A stretch of DNA of 64,000 nucleotides, from assembly GCA_027475525.1 (NCBI GenBank), contig JAMWFC010000130.1, forward strand, positions 62,001 through 126,000. The letters run 5' to 3'. The DNA is from Macrolepiota albuminosa. Taxonomy: Eukaryota; Basidiomycota; Agaricomycetes; Agaricales; Agaricaceae. This document shows, in pieces, positions 53,335-63,420 of this stretch (position 1 is the stretch's first letter; each line of letters begins with the position of its first letter). The notes under the pieces were generated by a model that saw only the letters and a list, made by a program, of their open reading frames with translations, did no database searches and had not been told where the DNA came from. Both the position numbers and the translations under genes were made by a program.

Positions 53335-53868
53335 TGCGCCATCACTCGTACCCAGGATCACTACGAGGAGCCGGACGTGCCCTATATACCCCGCCCGCCC
53401 AACGCGTTCATTCTCTTCTGGTCCTCGTTTATTCATGAGCAGCAGGTTCCAGTAAATGTTGAAGGCAATCTAGAGCAATTTATCAAAGATTGTAAGTGCG
53501 TTATCATTATATCTAGTCATACTCTCGCTAACGTTTTATTTACAAATGCAGGAATGTACTGGAAGAATCTCCCCAAATTCGAATGTGACGCTTGGGAAGC
53601 TAAAGCTGCGCAAGCCCGGGTCGAGCATCAACGTCGGTACCCCGACTGGAGTTTCCAGCCTGGTGCAAATGCCGCTGCGAATGCAAAGGAAAGGTGCTAC
53701 GTGCTCGACCGTGGTGGGAGACGGGGGAGGCGAAGATTAAGTATGAGTACAAAGGACCCGCGAGATCGGACAAGGGATGGAGAGGCGCAAAAATTGGAAT
53801 ATGACGAGGATGAGGAAGAAGATATCGATAATGACACGATGATTCGGTGTGGCAGTGAGTTGGGCTAA
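53335..53868 (+). CDS. HMG-box DNA-binding protein (possible nonsense at exon junction)
   Basis: An HMG box of the fungal sequence-specific (MATA/Rox1-like) type: YIPRPPNAFILFWSSFIHEQ, then, after an intron, MYWKNLPKFECDAWEAKAAQ, ARVEHQRRYPDWSFQPG. The box is followed by a basic stretch (RGGRRGRRRL) and an acidic tail (EYDEDEEEDID). An upstream intron (53290-53334, GTAAAT...CTCTAG) implies a 5' exon; the start is unresolved. The intron inside the box is 53492-53551 (60 bp, GTAAGT...ATGCAG). Splicing it joins T to GA and makes TGA exactly where the box normally has Gly. Retaining it keeps the frame open with 20 extra residues. The gene is either mutated or reads the intron. Confidence 0.7.
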   Translation, partial: CAITRTQDHYEEPDVPYIPRPPNAFILFWSSFIHEQQVPVNVEGNLEQFIKDCKCVIIISSHTLANVLFTNAGMYWKNLPKFECDAWEAKAAQARVEHQRRYPDWSFQPGANAAANAKERCYVLDRGGRRGRRRLSMSTKDPRDRTRDGEAQKLEYDEDEEEDIDNDTMIRCGSELG

Positions 53869-54930
53869 CTGATGGATCGACGTCGAGGTCAAAGAGTCGG
53901 CAAATGGAGGGTAAGGGTTGAAGTTGAAGTAGATGTAGTGGTGGATGTATGCGTCGTGTACGTAGAGTACGTTCGTCACAACGGAGAGAATGTTCGTAAG
54001 ACAGTTGTGGTCGAACTCCGGAGAGACTGAGGGTGATCCAGTAGCCAGAGAGAGAGAACAACAGAAGATCGGGACTACGAGAAGACGAACAGAAGCAGAG
54101 TCAAGACGATCAAGGAGGTCGACTTGCAGAAGATACGCGACGTCAAGAGACCCAAGAGCCAGTAAGTCGAGAACTGAGCCGAGACCAAAGCAGAGAAGCC
54201 GAGCCAAGAGAACAATTCGAGGATCAAGCCGAGGCAGACACAAGCAAGCCGGGAACAGTCAAGACGCCCAGATTTCAAGAAGCCGAACTACCGAGAGCAA
54301 AGCCGAGAGGAAATCAGAGCCGAGACAGAGAAGCACAGAGTACCGAGAAGCCGAGAGAATCTGAGTGTGCTGCCGAAGACAGCGAGTAAGCGACGTTTGA
54401 CGTCGGATCAGACGTCGAACAAGCCAGAATAGAGCCGAGCAGACGAGACAACCGAGAGCAGACCAGACAACGTCGAGACACAGTTACAAGACACGCGAAA
54501 CAAGCTGAGCTCAAGTTCAGAGATTATGGGGTACCAAAACCTGTTTTATTCTACTATTTGTCGACCTTTATACTTTTCCTACTACCATTAATTTAAGTTT
54601 CGACCACCGGTCGGTCTCATAATTCGAACTCTAATTCGTCATTTTCCTTCGATCATTCGCAAATAAGCTTTTGGACCGACGGACGGTCTCATAATAAGGT
54701 TTTCGATCGTCGATCGCTCCCAGTGTTGTCCATCTCCTCCAGTCTTCAATTCTCCCTATCTCTCAATCTCACGTCGAAGCTGCTGTTTCTTGGCCTTCGT
54801 TACTTCATCTCTTCACACTCATCGTCGTCGATTTTCTGTGCTACCCCCGCTTATCCTTCAATATCCGATTTCTCTTCCTCAACTCGCTCTCTCCCCCCAA
54901 TCCGTCTATACCTCACTCTTCTCTACCACA
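53855..54930 (+). repeat. Well-preserved copy of the segment also found at 27.86-28.44/33.33-33.77 kb
   Basis: It begins at the 3' end of the HMG-box gene and continues through an Arg/Glu/Ser-rich reading (RSRRSTCRRYATSRDPRASK) and two related boxes (CACCGGTCGGTCTCATAATT and GACGGACGGTCTCATAATAA). It ends in a pyrimidine-rich stretch. CpG-rich, and it provides the empty site for the KDZ element at about 54485-54500. The large minus-strand frames opposite it (53600-54278) are antisense shadows. Confidence 0.75.
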
Positions 54931-55284
54931 TCGGACTATGAAGAGGGCGTCACGTCGAGGAAGAAGGGAAAGGAAAGCAAAAGGCAGGCACGATGAAAGC
55001 TCGTTCAATGCGAGGACGACTGCCGACGAGGAAGGCCAAGACGGAGAGGCTATCCGAACGCGCTAGCCGCCATTGATGATGAGCGACGACCATCCGTTTA
55101 TAATGAACTTACCATAGAGGCAAACACACACCCGCTGTCGCTTGATGATTATCGTTTGGTATTGGAGGATGGAGAGATCGATGAAATGGCTGCGGAGGCT
55201 TTTGGGATGTTAAGAGAGATTCAGAAGACATGGAGGTTTGCTCCTCTCAACGAGGATGATCCAGCATTTCTGCATACTGATTGA
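54931..55284 (+). pseudogene. Small coding remnant downstream of the repeat
   Basis: A frame ending at 55282-55284 reads AAIDDERRPSVYNELTIEAN and LVLEDGEIDEMAAEAFGMLR, then WRFAPLNEDDPAFLHTD, which looks like a real acidic C-terminus. Upstream the frame is blocked by a stop at 54994. An intron or a frameshift must join it to MKRASRRGRRERKAK (54939). No family recognised. Confidence 0.4.
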
Positions 55285-55435
55285 GCGCTGGTATGCACTT
55301 GCTCGCACATGGTGTTGTTGGTATTTAAGATGTGTACCACTAGTGTTTCACGTGCATACATCGCGCGAGACCTTTTTTGAGCCGTGCTAACCGGTTATAC
55401 TTATGCGCAAATCACATGAAAGATTGTACATGAGG

Positions 55436-55592
55436 GGCAGTAAGTCCCAGGGTGCATAACGACAAAAGTAAATAATCCAATGAGAGGTACACATAAATCT
55501 CGAATAGAAATCATCCATCACTGAGTAGATTGGTATGGTTTAGTCGGCAGCAAGTCCCAGGATGCATAACGACAAAAGTAAATAATCCAATG
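55436..55592. repeat. 110-bp-spaced duplication across the end of the DUF6699 gene
   Basis: AAGTCCCAGG.TGCATAACGA and following (55441-55481) recur at 55551-55591 with two mismatches, and TATGGTTTAGTCG recurs at 55534 and 55599. It duplicates the 3' end of the coding sequence, so the natural stop of the gene is uncertain. Confidence 0.75.
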
Positions 55593-56376
55593 GTTCGTAT
55601 GGTTTAGTCGTAACAAACTTGAAAGTATCGCGTCCATCCTCATTTCCCACCTTCAGCAAGCCCAAAAGTCTCGTCTTTCCCTGCAGATAATCAACTCTCT
55701 TTACACCTTTTGCCCTCTCTGCCAGGTATCCATCATGTCCACCGGGAGCAGCCCGACAGCGACTGTCGAAGGCACGACTAACGTTGACCTTGTTCACCTG
55801 CGACAACTGTGCCCAGTCATTGTGATCGGTTTGCAACTGCAATGACCAACAGAGCCCTTCCAAGACGTCCCGTACCGTGATTGGTAAAGGGTCCACAGTG
55901 ATGTCCATTTCCAATTCTCGAGGAAAGATGTCATATATGATCCGCATTCGACTGATTGGTGGGTATGTCGCAGGCTCCGCGTAGTCTTCACGGGAGCGGA
56001 GAAGAGGGTCAAACATGCTCGACAGATCAAAGAAGAAGTGGTTGACGGGAACCTCAGCATTCAGAAGGGGATGGAGTCGAAGTGGTGGATTATATGCACG
56101 GCGGCGCTGTGAAGACGGTGATAATCCGGCAAGATTTCCAACACTGTCCAACGGTGCAGAAAACGGTGGGGATGCGTCATAATTATCTGGACGGGGAAGC
56201 TCTTGAAAGTTGATTAGAGGCAGGGGTGCTGTTTCAAAATGTGGCGAGGGATTTAAAGAGGGTGGTCGTGGGGGAATGAAAGGTGACACAGACCGCGGTA
56301 TCTGGCTGTCGTGTTGGCACCGGGGCGCAGAGGTAACAGGAACCCATTTGATTCCAAACCGCCTACTGCCTGACAT
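55540..56376 (-). CDS. DUF6699 domain protein (278 aa)
   Basis: A single uninterrupted frame from ATG 56376 (MSGSRRFGIKWVPV) to 55540. A Pro-rich N-terminal half (PFIPPRPPSLNPSP) is followed by the DUF6699 core: LRLHPLLNAEVPVNHFFFDL near residue 98, a middle strand region (MRIIYDIFPRELEMDITV), and ITVRDVLEGLCWSLQ. This family is abundant in Agaricomycetes; no biochemical role is known to me. The C-terminal ~20 residues derive from a duplicated stretch. The gene is otherwise intact. Confidence 0.8.
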   Translation of the reverse strand: MSGSRRFGIKWVPVTSAPRCQHDSQIPRSVSPFIPPRPPSLNPSPHFETAPLPLINFQELPRPDNYDASPPFSAPLDSVGNLAGLSPSSQRRRAYNPPLRLHPLLNAEVPVNHFFFDLSSMFDPLLRSREDYAEPATYPPISRMRIIYDIFPRELEMDITVDPLPITVRDVLEGLCWSLQLQTDHNDWAQLSQVNKVNVSRAFDSRCRAAPGGHDGYLAERAKGVKRVDYLQGKTRLLGLLKVGNEDGRDTFKFVTTKPYEPLDYLLLSLCILGLAAD

Positions 56377-56577
56377 GGCGCGAAGTGGGAGCTAAAGTCA
56401 AGAGTGAACGTCTTGTGAGAAAAATTCAGGCGAGGCAGTCAGGCTTATCTATCTTGGTGCTGCCACCCTCGAGTTCGTGCCTACCGCCCCAGTAACGTCG
56501 TGCAGATCAGATCTAAGCAGTGGATGAGTGACAGATATGCAAGGAGGTTACAGCATGTTTTATAAACGATACTTACT

Positions 56578-56631
56578 CGTGTTTAGTTGTTTGTCTGATT
56601 GCCGCTGTCGCTTGTGGGTCATGGGATTTGA
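56578..56631 (+). repeat. Direct repeat flanking the pogo element, left copy
   Basis: Fifty-four bp (GTTTAGTTGTTTGTCTGATT...) with one mismatch to 60040-60093. Weaker similarity extends ~30 bp upstream (TACAGCATGTTTTATAA versus TACAGCACGTTTCATAA). It lies only 13 bp outside the transposon end and is not part of it. Confidence 0.85.
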
Positions 56632-56644
56632 GATGGAGCAAATA

Positions 56645-59600
56645 CTGTGCCGTGACGAGATATGCAACTTTTGAACAAAAGATTTTCTGTAGCTCCGTCC
56701 CTTCAGCTTATGACCTTGATTTTTTTGTATCAACTAGAAGAACATCCAATCTCAAGGTCTACATTTTTTATTTGCGAAAAACTTGAGAGGAAACTTCGTC
56801 GGCCAATGGCCGAGCACGACATACCAAAAGTACGTAGATATGCAACCGCCGGTCACGCATGGTCACATCTCAAATCCTGACTCCGCTCACAATCGCACGC
56901 AAAGGCTCGCAATAAGGTTCGTTTGGCTTTCTAAATTGAGATATATTACTGTGGAAAGTTATAATAGTATGCACCAGTGTAATATGTTCTATCTATGGGG
57001 TAGGAATAAAGTCCCTGATGTGTCGAAGGACCAGCCTGTAGACTCAGATCCTGAGCACGATGATCCACGGGAATGGGATTAATTTGAGTCAAAGTCGCAG
57101 AGAAATGAGTCGGAGGGAAATCAGATGAAGGAGTATTGGACGGGTCAAGTCGACGACGTTGTAGTGGTGTGCCGTTACCCAGACTTGAATCTTCAGGAGC
57201 AGTGCGTTTGCGACGAAATAAACCAACAAATTGTGGTTTACTCTTCAAATCTTCATCCTCAGTGAACTTAGCCTCGATACGATCCTGTAAGTCAGCCTTT
57301 GTGCCGTTTATAGATAAACCAAGAACCGAGGCAAGATCTTGAAGTGCCGTCTTGTTCTGGCCTCTGATTGTACCAGAAAAGAGCATCTGCGTACCCATTG
57401 TGGCTCGACGAATCAAGTTTTCCTTGTCCACTGCATCTTTCTTGGCCTTCTTTTCTGCCTTCTGTCTGTCCTTCTCCTTCCGAATTGCCCGCTCTTTCCT
57501 TGCCTCTGCTAGCCCCTCCTCTGACGTCATCACTCGGGCAGATGTATTGATTCGTCGTCCTTGCTTCGATTTTTCTGTGCGTAAATGAATTTGACGGCGG
57601 AGTAGAGCATTTTCACGGTTACAATAGACAATCTGAAGTTCTGCAGAGTCACACTGATCTTGAACTAGCTTGAGCTGAGTCTCAAGTGCTGCAACGCGAC
57701 TTTCAAGATTGATACATCGCTTTTCAGAAGACAGACTTGGCCTGACAGGTGTAGAGGAGGCTGGAGAAGAAAGGGACTGAGTCATGGATCGTGTGTGTCG
57801 GAGTGGTGTAGGTGTCATCGGTGTCAATGGTGAGCATGGCAAGCGCATGAGTAACGTTTCAGGCTGATGGTTTGACGCGTGATGTGCAGGTGTTTTGGCA
57901 CATGTTGCAATGCTTCTTTGATGCTCTCCCAGGCTTTCTTCTAACCCACTTTGCTCTTCCTCCACGTCACTCTCCTCATCCTCTGTCCTTTCGTCTTCTT
58001 CATCTTCTTGTCCACTTGGATCTGATTCATCATAACCATCATCATCACTGTCACTACTGTCAGAGTCAATGGTGTATGTTGGTCCATCAGCAGGGATAAA
58101 ATCATCGGAAGATGCGTCTGGTGCTCGAGGAAGCCGAGTTTTTGCCCAGATTCCTTGGGATTTGATGGAAGTTGAATGACTTGGTGCGAAATCACTTTCT
58201 TTGAAAATTCCCGGATTAATATCTGACTCGTTAAAAGCATCAGTTCGTTCTGGATTGATACCTGCATTACACCAGGCACGTTTGATGGTTTCACTTTTGA
58301 AGGATTCATTTCGTGCCATCATATACTCCCTTACAACATCTCGAAGTTCCATCCCTTCTCCTCTCTCTTCAAGTATTATTGCGCAACGATTAGACCAGGC
58401 AGTTGAAAGTGGTGAAAAGACTCCAACATCTAGAGGCTGCAGCCTATGTGTAGTATGGGGTGGAAGGCAAAATAGGTGGACATTGTTCTTGAGAGCAAAT
58501 TCTATGATTTTGAGTGAGGTATGTGATCCATGTCCATCGTAGATTAAAAGGATAGGTTTTCCTGACTTGTTTCTCTCTGTAGCTTTTGGAACAAATTGTT
58601 TTTTGAACCACTGGTGCCCTATCTCATCATCTGTCCATCCATTCTCAGATGTCGCAATCCTAGCAACATTTATGAGTCGACACATTTAATAAAATATTAA
58701 CTTCTCACGCACAGTACATCAGGCTCCTCAAACCACTCTGTAAACATACTCTGCCCTCCTGGAAACACGAAACATGGTTTAATGGTGTAAGTACCATCCG
58801 CACATACAGTTTCAATGATTGTAACAAGCTGAAGATCGTCGCTCTTCAGCCTGTATTGAGACTTGTCCATGAAGTCAAAGAGAAACTTTTCGGCCTTTCC
58901 TTTGCGACTACCACCCATCTGAACACCTTTTTCATCCATGTTGTAGACATTTTCCCAAGGTATGTCGTGTTTTTTCATATGTTCACATAGTTGCCGAAAA
59001 TAATTGTGAACGGTTGTATAGTTAAAGGCTCGTGCACGTTTTGGGTCCAGGCCACTACCACGAGCCAATTTGATGTCAGGATGGCGTTGGAGGAATCGAC
59101 GTATCCATCCTTTTGATATTGGATGCTTCTTATTCTCTGGAAGCACGGCTTCAACCTTCGGGCCCAGGGTCTTGCGGCTTACAGGGTGGCCTGTGGTACC
59201 AAGATATTTGATCCATTCAACCAGGGCATTTTCTTGTGCAGGTGTGAGGAGCATTTGGCCACTGTGGGCTTTCTTCTTTGGTTGTGTCAACCCATGGTGT
59301 CGACGCCAGAGTGTACTTTTATAGACTTTGTAATACCTTGCAGCATCTGCCACTGTATGAAATACTCCATTTTTCAGGTCTCTAAGAGCGTCTTGAATGA
59401 GTTTCTCTGTAGAATTGCTCGGAGAGTTACGGTGGGTTGCTGCGCGTGTCATTTTGTCGAGGACTTGGAAACTGTTGTTTGGGCAGGCTACCAAATTAGG
59501 CATTGCCGCCAGGTCGCATGCGGAGCTTCAATCTCATTGAGAATGTCATGCTCCCACACAGATCCCTCTCATCAAGGCCTTTTCAGGGTACATAGAGCCT

Positions 59601-59899
59601 CGGAAAATTAGATTTGAGCTGTATTGAATGTATTAAGCAATGTTATCATGTAAAAAGTACAATAGTTTATCAAGAATCATTTCACTGATGATGAGGTGGT
59701 CACGAAATCAGACTTTTTGAGCACTATCAGATTTATTAAAGCTCAACAACCAAAGGATCCTTTGAAATACCTATAGCAACATCTTTATATAGACTCTATA
59801 CATGTATGAGATTTTTACGGTTCTCAAAAAGTACGCCGATGGAGCTGAGGAAAGGAAGTTGCACAAGTGGGCTCGGTTGCATATCTCGTCACGGCACAG
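56645..59899 (-). mobile_element. Intact pogo-like (Tc1/mariner superfamily) transposon, 3255 bp
   Basis: Perfect 24-bp terminal inverted repeats (CTGTGCCGTGACGAGATATG...) at 56645-56668 and 59876-59899. TA target duplications lie at 56643-56644 and 59900-59901. The single two-exon gene inside has no internal stop. Everything expected of an autonomous, recently mobile pogo element is present. Confidence 0.92.
56946..59503 (-). CDS. pogo-type transposase (DD35D) with acidic, coiled-coil and SAP-like C-terminus
   Basis: CDS complement(56946-58659, 58713-59503), about 834 aa. The 53-bp intron GTGCGT...TTGCTAG joins the exons in frame. Start at 59503 (MPNLVACPNN) or 59452 (MTRAATHRNS). The N-terminal part has a psq-type helix-turn-helix (VADAARYYKVYKSTLWRRHH) and a CENP-B/Tc5 HTH (NKKHPISKGWIRRFLQRHPD). 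The DDE domain shows VYNMDEKG, ILLIYDGHGSH and HTTHRLQPLDVGVF, with 35 residues between the last two Asp. The C-terminal third has a long acidic run (EEDERTEDEESDVEEE), a coiled coil (ESRVAALETQLKLVQDQ), a basic region and a SAP-like motif (ALQDLASVLGLSINGTKADL). It excises and inserts the element at TA. It appears functional. Confidence 0.92.
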
Positions 59900-60190
59900 T
59901 ATGTTCAATCAACCTGTATCATTCGAAATATACACCTGTAGCTACCACCTAACCCGTCTAATTGGACGGGTTTTTCCTTACATACCGCAATAATATGGCT
60001 TTACAGCACGTTTCATAATGATAGACCCCTTCGACTTACCGTGTTTAGTTGTTTGTCTAATTGCCGCTGTCGCTTGTGGGTCATGGGATTTGAAAATACA
60101 TTAAGTGTTCATAAGTCACGTAGAAGAATTCATTCGTAAATGATTAGTTGAAGTGATCGTTTCAGTTTTACGCCTGACAAGCTACACTAC
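59900..60190. repeat. Right flank of the pogo element with second direct-repeat copy
   Basis: It contains the TA duplication, an AACCCGTCTAATTGGACGGG hairpin (about 59952-59971) and the right 54-bp direct repeat (60040-60093). No gene. Confidence 0.7.
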
Positions 60191-60194
60191 AGAC

Positions 60195-60956
60195 CTAAGG
60201 GGAGGGCAAAAGGCCAGAATGCAAAATAGAGAGCAGTTGTGTCGATTTCATGTAGAATGAGATGATCCTGGGGGAACCAAGTTCCCACCAATTGAACAGG
60301 CTCGAACGCAGAATCCCCATCATGCTGGCCGGTAACCACGAGGGTAGAGTATCACTGGTAGAGAAAAGCGTCAAAAATGACAGCCGACGGAGACTGAGCT
60401 TCGATGATTTTAACAGTTCACGGTTGCATGACAAGATACATAGAATAGTTCGTTGGTCAGAAAGTTATGAGTTCTGCACCAAGACATAGACAACATTTCC
60501 GCTCGATGAAAACCGCGTGTAGCCTAACAGGATCCAGCAGAGTGATAAAAGAGGTCAGTCTTTGTGAACATCAGAACTGAATAGATCACGAGGGGAGGGG
60601 GAAATATCAGGAGAATCCCATAGTACTGACATACTTTCTGCTTTTCCCCGTCGCTAATTGATGCTTTCATAATGACACTGGCGACCAGAGACATAACATT
60701 GTTCAACATCGAAGGTGGGTTATCAAAAGTTCCTGAGTTATGTATAGACCAAATGTATGGTAGAGATTGCGAGACACGTAGCCAATAAAGTCTCTTTAGA
60801 GATACTTGTGGCCAATCCTGTAGTCATGTTATATGAATGGCCGTCGAATTGATTGCAAGCAATATTTAGGGCCCACAGCCTTGTTCCTAGTGTACTTACC
60901 CCAAAGACTCGGGTTCGGACTTGAACATTCAAGTACATCCTAACTTGCGAGTACTT
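60195..60956 (-). CDS. Probable multi-exon gene of unknown function
   Basis: Minus-strand reading frames 60938-60738, 60709-60524 and 60434-60195 are separated by intron-like GT...AG intervals, for example GTAAGTACAC (about 60899) to CTACAG (about 60826). Joining the first interval gives MYLNVQVRTRVFG then DWPQVSLKRLYWLRVSQSLP, which looks like real coding. Hydrophobic stretches (GILLIFPPPLVIYSVLMF) suggest a membrane protein. Exon limits are not secure and no family is recognised. Confidence 0.35.
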
Positions 60957-62308
60957 GAACGCATATGGAAAAGATACTGTGAGAGAAGAAGATAAACAAA
61001 CTCACTTTTCTATAATTAAGTAATTGTCCTTTTTCTTGAAGACGGCATCTCGGAGATCCATGAATGAACTCCACGATGGAATGATAGGCCTGACACAAGG
61101 TAACCAATTCATTTGCAAGAAGGTTACGCAGCAGTCAGCCACAAGTCAAGATAAGTCTGCGATCAAGTAATTGTAAAAAAAAAAATCTGATTATGTCATC
61201 CACTGCAACCAATTTACGACGTCATTAGTGCAAATTGGATGTGGCGTAGACCGTAGGGCATAAGGTCCTCCAAGTTGTCAGTAGGTCTCCAATGTAAAGA
61301 ATTCCATAAAAATGAGAACGTAATCAAGTTGCATCATCTCCTACTTATTAATAGACTATCTAGTGCCCAGGGAAAACTCGCACAGTTCCTTAAAGCTCAC
61401 AGGAACATGGTGTAAGCGTATTCATTGGATTTAGTCATGATCACTTTCCAAGCCTTACCCTTCTTCCCACATCCGTCCGACCATGTTGTTGACGGCTGCA
61501 CGGTCCGTTTTAAGAAGTTTCTCTATCTTCAGGCAGGTCCGTTCATTCACACCTCCAACAATGGCGCTCCCTCCTCGATTTGATGCGTACACATGAAGGT
61601 CCCACGTAATGATTTTGTCACGGTTGATATTATTTCACCTATCCTATTTATCGGCTTGGTACATCAAAGCCCGATATCTATCTTTCCTCAAAGGGACCAG
61701 CATGAATTACCGTTTTTAGTATGTCCCCGATTTTCCGATGTAATATGTTTGTTCGAGGTGCTAATTTCCCAAGTGCTGTCAACAAACACACTACTTGGAC
61801 ATCAACTTGCCTTCATGAGTTCGTCAGCGGGCGCTCTCCCAACATCCATTAATGACGCAACTGGATCGAAGTCTTTGCATGGTGCGGTTCCAAGTTGAAG
61901 TGAACTAGTTGAACTATGCAGATCGATTTGTGACAGGCGCCAGCGTCGCTGTGATGCAATTGTCAAAGGAAACCCTGACTGTCCCCCGACTTGAAGCCAT
62001 TTCGGTCACAACCACGACAGGTGAGCAAGGTTTTTCATTCGAAGTTACCGTACAACTAATTCAACCCATGTAAAATCCACGAGGTCTGCAGCATCGGTGC
62101 GGGCTGGCTGATAGTCAGCCACAAGCAAGACACTCTAGAACCAGCTCTCTTACCAGCTTAGACATCACGGAGAATTCACGTCCACTTTCCTGCTATCCTG
62201 ATCCTCCAACACCGTTAGAGGCGTCAGAGCCAGACCATACGGTATTGCACTCCATTTCTGACTTGCATCGACACTAATGTAAGACGCCGTTACCCATTTA
62301 TCGCTGCC
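60957..62308. other. Intergenic stretch with one weak ORF
   Basis: The plus-strand frame 61593-61898 (101 aa, MKVPRNDFVTVDII) overlaps a short ATG-led frame at 61561 and has no motif. No tRNA, repeat or TE signature was recognised. Confidence 0.35.
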
Positions 62309-62334
62309 ATGTCTCGCCAAGAAAGCCTAGCATC

Positions 62335-63420
62335 TTGGTACAAAGGCCTCAAGGACGTACGTGGTCTTGTGCTAATACGGAAAACTTGTTGTACATCCTC
62401 TCCTTATGCCTCAACGTGTTGTACTACATACTCTTCCTCGGATCTCTAGTCTTTTACAGAAAGCGAGTTCACAGAATTTTCAAGGAGGTATGGCTGATCA
62501 CAGACGACGCGATGGAAAAGATTATTGGAACACTGGCTGAGGATCAAGCAAGATTGGAGACGCGAAGACAACGTGCTCTCAGCTCTGCAGCATATTTTGT
62601 ACCCACAGAGGACGTTGAAATAAAAAATCTCAAAGTTCTCTGGGAGAGCTTCATTGATCAATCGATTCGCGAATGGGAAACAGCGAACCTTGTTGGCATA
62701 CTACTTGTGTCGTAAGCTGTCCTCAGATTTCTTACTTCATCCTGACAGAAAAAGTGCAGAAGTATTATTGGTACACTACAAATATTACAGGCCCTATCGA
62801 ATTCTGTTGTCAGAACAGCCGTCCTCATGTCCCTCATTTGCGCGTTAATGAGCCTTATCTATGGTTGTGCGTACACGGTACGCTTTTCTACAATGCGGCC
62901 CGTTCATAAGGCTTTTCAATGGGCAACGGTAGTCTTTTTCCTGCACGAATTCACCAGTAGGTGAGCTTATTCCATTCAACCCACAGGAAGGTGAACGCAC
63001 AGGGAACACGATATTTTGGAATACATGGGTTCTACTTGCTATGCCTATAACATGGTTATCCTGGTGTGTATGCCTTTCTCAATTGATTTGGGACTTTTTG
63101 TTCTTCAACTTTTTAGGTCTTTGATTCTTTACCTCATTGGTATCATGGCTTTTGTCTGGTTGTCTGACCTCAGTTCGAGTGATTCCCCCTCCAAATTTGG
63201 GCTCGCGTCACAGATAGCCATCTCTTGTGTTCTTTTAGTCGGAGCGGTATATTTCGTGCTCATCATGAGGACGTTGAATAAATATGGTGGAAAGATGGAT
63301 GGGGAGTGGAGAGAAAAAGTGCGACGAGCGGCGGCGAAACGAAATGTTGTGATCCAGAATTCCTTTGAAGGAAATATTCAGGTCATACCTCCCACGCGAG
63401 CACAACATGGAACAAACTAG
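62335..63420 (+). CDS. Multi-pass membrane protein, Agaricomycete family, four or more exons
   Basis: Exons 62335-62711, 62760-62928, 62987-63063 and 63117-63420 join in frame (about 308 codons). Introns are 48 bp (GTAAGC...GTGCAG), 58 bp (GTAGTC...CCACAG) and 53 bp (GTGTGT...TTTTAG). The 5' end is unresolved: no ATG opens this frame, and ATG 62309 would need an additional intron. Topology: membrane segment 1 (LLYILSLCLNVLYYILFLGS); a ~100-residue helical domain (DDAMEKIIGTLAEDQARLE); membrane segments VVRTAVLMSLICALMSLIYG, WNTWVLLAMPITWLSW plus ILYLIGIMAFVW; and IAISCVLLVGAVYFVLIM. A short basic cytoplasmic-type tail follows. The architecture matches a widespread uncharacterised mushroom membrane-protein family. 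It appears intact. Confidence 0.75.

Noticed and set aside
53600..54278. Overlapping minus-strand ORFs (153 and 168 codons)
   Set aside because: Antisense to the HMG-box gene's basic/acidic tail and to the purine-rich repeat; no motif, no introns.
56783..57082. Plus-strand ORFs opposite the pogo transposase (56783-57082, 57352-57588, 58201-58542)
   Set aside because: Antisense shadows of a gene whose frame, intron and catalytic motifs are clear.
61593..61898. 101-codon plus-strand ORF
   Set aside because: No motif, no homologous feel, no supporting introns or context; left as intergenic.
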